The notes beneath the pieces are model-generated. The model saw only the letters and a program-made list of their open reading frames with translations, was not told where the DNA came from and ran no database searches. This document shows positions 6,223 through 7,698 of a stretch of 7,698 nt of DNA, piece after piece. How positions within the stretch are numbered: position 1 is the stretch's first letter; each line of letters begins with the position of its first letter. The DNA is from CAYTAP01 sp964435775. Lineage in GTDB: Bacteria; Planctomycetota; Phycisphaerae; Tepidisphaerales; Tepidisphaeraceae. The DNA lies in contig CAYTAP010000152.1 in the NCBI GenBank assembly GCA_964435775.1, forward strand, positions 1 to 7,698. Reading direction: 5' to 3'. Made by a program: the position numbers and the translations under genes.

Positions 6223-7464
6223 ATGGACGCCATGATCGTAGCGCTCGACACCAACTGCATCCTCCCCGGCAGGGTGGGCGGCATCGAATCCTACGTCATT
6301 GGGATCATCGAGGCGCTATTGGGCAATGCGCCATGGGTTCAGCGGCTGATTCTGCTGACCCGCACGGAGAACAATGAGGCATTTCGACATTTCCGAAGCA
6401 ATCGCTGTGCGGCCACACTGCAAAATCGACCTATCCTGAACGGAAAACCCGTCACCAATTGGGCACAAGCACTGACGGCACATCCGGAGGAGGCCACGCG
6501 CCTGCTGCATCACTTCCAGCAGGACAAATTGCAATTGCTCCAACGCGAAAAGGCTGACGTGATCCATTTTCCCGGCGGCGCTCTGAATCCCATGCGATTG
6601 AATCTCCCGGCCGTGCTGACACTGCATGACCTTCAACACCGCCGTTTCCCTCAATATTTCACCGACGCCGAACGACACAACCGCGAGACCTACTGGAATG
6701 AGTCGGCGCGATGCGCGGACGCCGTCGTAACTTCCAGCGATTTCACCGCCACGGACATTGCCAACCAGCTTGCGCTCTCCCCGGGCAAACTCTTTGTCGC
6801 CACGCCGGCGGTTCGACGGATGTTTCATGACCCGCCCCACCCCGATGCCGTCAATACCGTGCGCCACAAGTTGCAAGACGGCACCCATTTCATTCTCTAC
6901 CCGGCCGCGCCATTTGCTCATAAGAATCACGACCGTCTGCTCAAAGCATTCGCGGCCATCGGTCATGAGGATGAGGACTTGGCTCAGACCCATCTGATTC
7001 TCACCGGCGGGGGCCAGGCTGAATCAAACCTGCCGAAAAGGGTCGCCGCATTGGGCTTACAGGGTCGCGTTCATCTCATGGGCCGCGTGAGCGACGCCGA
7101 ACTTCGCGCCCTGTATGCTCTGGCATTGGGCATGATATTTCCAAGCGAATACGAGGGGTGCGGGCTGCCGCTCATCGAGGCGATGGCCGCCGGATGCCCT
7201 GTCGCCGCGTCCAACGTCACCAGTATTCCCGAAATCGTCGGCGATGCCGCCCTGCTGTTTGATCCCTCTTCCGAGTCCGCCATCACCAGCGCCATTCGCA
7301 AGCTGGTGCGTGATGGGCCGATGCGCAGCACACTCGCCGCCCGCGGGCTCGCGCGCGCCGCCCAACACGGCCCAGACCGCTTTGTTCAGCAACTCGAGGT
7401 CGCGTACCTGGCCGCAATCCATGCGTTCGGGTCCTCCTCCACCACACCCTGTTTGCCAACCTGA
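6223..7464 (+). CDS. GT4-type (GT-B fold) glycosyltransferase
   Basis: This is a probable cytosolic retaining glycosyltransferase of 413 residues that moves a sugar from a nucleotide donor, often mannose-like in this branch, to a growing glycan. The N-terminal domain shows GGIESYV (19-25), the acceptor-side glycine loop, and LHDLQHRRFPQYF (134-146), a hallmark of the mannosyltransferase-like GT4 subgroup. The C-terminal domain shows YPAAPFAHKNHDRLL with K234, ILTGGG, and SEYEGCGLPLIEAMAAG, which contains the E-x7-E pair E311 and E319. SIPEIVGDAALLFDP follows, as is usual. Length is normal and no domain is missing. An in-frame stop at 6220-6222 limits the start to ATG 6223 or ATG 6232; neither has a strong ribosome-binding site, and 6232 would give the common MIVALDTN beginning. 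It lies 34 nt after the CgeB-like gene and is probably co-transcribed. Donor and acceptor are unknown. Confidence 0.92.
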   Translation: MDAMIVALDTNCILPGRVGGIESYVIGIIEALLGNAPWVQRLILLTRTENNEAFRHFRSNRCAATLQNRPILNGKPVTNWAQALTAHPEEATRLLHHFQQDKLQLLQREKADVIHFPGGALNPMRLNLPAVLTLHDLQHRRFPQYFTDAERHNRETYWNESARCADAVVTSSDFTATDIANQLALSPGKLFVATPAVRRMFHDPPHPDAVNTVRHKLQDGTHFILYPAAPFAHKNHDRLLKAFAAIGHEDEDLAQTHLILTGGGQAESNLPKRVAALGLQGRVHLMGRVSDAELRALYALALGMIFPSEYEGCGLPLIEAMAAGCPVAASNVTSIPEIVGDAALLFDPSSESAITSAIRKLVRDGPMRSTLAARGLARAAQHGPDRFVQQLEVAYLAAIHAFGSSSTTPCLPT

Positions 7465-7580
7465 TTGAACCATCAAATATTGGTGTTTTAAGCCTCCAGA
7501 GGCCGATAACAGTGATGGTTATCACTGCTGGATTGCTCTTGTTTTCCGGCATCATGACCCACTCAACAGCGAGTTTTTTC
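7465..7580 (+). promoter_or_regulatory. Spacer with overlapping alternative hairpins before the GT2 gene
   Basis: CAGTGAT (7510-7516) pairs with ATCACTG (7521-7527) around a 4-nt loop. GATAAC (7505-7510) pairs with GTTATC (7518-7523) around a 7-nt loop. The two stems share bases, so they exclude each other. A smaller palindrome, GCCTC/GAGGC, lies at 7492-7503. Only a loose T-rich stretch (about 7533-7545) follows, so a Rho-independent terminator is possible but weak. An operator or mRNA leader structure fits as well. The stretch is more A/T-rich than the flanking genes, and no convincing -35/-10 pair stands out. Confidence 0.4.
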
Positions 7581-7698
7581 ATGCGCGATCTTTCCATTGT
7601 CATTCCCACATGCAACCGTCCGGAATTGCTCGAACAATGCCTGGCAGCCATCGCGGCAACCACACACTGCGATTACGAAGTGATCGTGGTCGATGGTT
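7581..7698 (+). CDS. GT2-type glycosyltransferase, N-terminal fragment cut by window end
   Basis: Thirty-nine residues are visible. They begin MRDLSIVIPTCNRPELLEQC and end EVIVVDG. This is the first beta strand, nucleotide-binding loop and helix of a GT-A fold family 2 glycosyltransferase, followed by the second strand carrying the conserved VVDG or VDDG acidic residue. The DxD motif and the rest lie beyond the right edge, so substrate and topology cannot be judged. ATG 7581 is preferred because family members begin just before the SIVIPT strand; GAG at 7571-7573 is a weak ribosome-binding site 7 nt upstream. In-frame ATGs at 7554 and 7515 would add 9 or 22 residues. It continues the glycosyltransferase run on the same strand. 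Confidence 0.85.
   Translation, partial: MRDLSIVIPTCNRPELLEQCLAAIAATTHCDYEVIVVDG

Noticed and set aside
7465..7492. Sigma70-like promoter: TTGAAC (7465-7470) with TTTAAG (7487-7492)
   Set aside because: The -10 match is poor and the spacer is 16 nt. In an A/T-rich spacer this is not better than chance.

Overview
The window is high-GC bacterial chromosomal DNA with every recognised gene on the + strand. The gene content suggests a Planctomycetota-like organism, possibly Phycisphaerae. The reasons are a stand-alone CoaB (not fused to CoaC) with a planctomycete-style NRTETM segment, the coaB-dut-ftsK order, a GTAG-tagged GC hairpin in intergenic DNA, an A/T-rich heptad tandem repeat, and a CgeB-type glycosyltransferase with a Maf-like N-terminal region. 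This assignment rests on remembered family patterns, not on a search, and is moderate at best.

Layout. Positions 1-154 are non-coding and carry a REP-like hairpin inside a 10-bp inverted repeat, then the coaB ribosome-binding site. Positions 155-3912 hold a housekeeping block: coaB (phosphopantothenoylcysteine synthetase), dut (dUTPase) and ftsK (DNA translocase). These are probably co-transcribed, although the 95-101 nt between coaB and dut is loose; dut and ftsK are 27 nt apart. Positions 3913-4064 are an A/T-rich spacer with eight tandem GATTTT(C/G) heptads followed by about four decayed heptads in inverted orientation. Positions 4065-7464 hold two glycosyltransferase genes, a two-domain CgeB-like protein and a GT4-type enzyme. 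After a 116-nt spacer with two mutually exclusive hairpins, a GT2-type glycosyltransferase begins at 7581 and runs off the right edge.

How the genes fit together. The first block serves central functions: CoA synthesis, dUTP removal with dUMP supply, and chromosome translocation at division. CoaBC and dUTPase genes are also neighbours in E. coli, so that pairing is old. The second block is probably the start of a surface-glycan or protein-glycosylation locus, with three glycosyltransferases of different families in a row. The heptad array marks the boundary between the two blocks and lies about 80 nt upstream of the first glycosyltransferase start.

I found no tRNA, rRNA, CRISPR array, transposase, or defence or phage genes. 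No wholly new system is evident. The points most worth checking are the repeat elements and the unusual N-terminal half of the CgeB-like protein.
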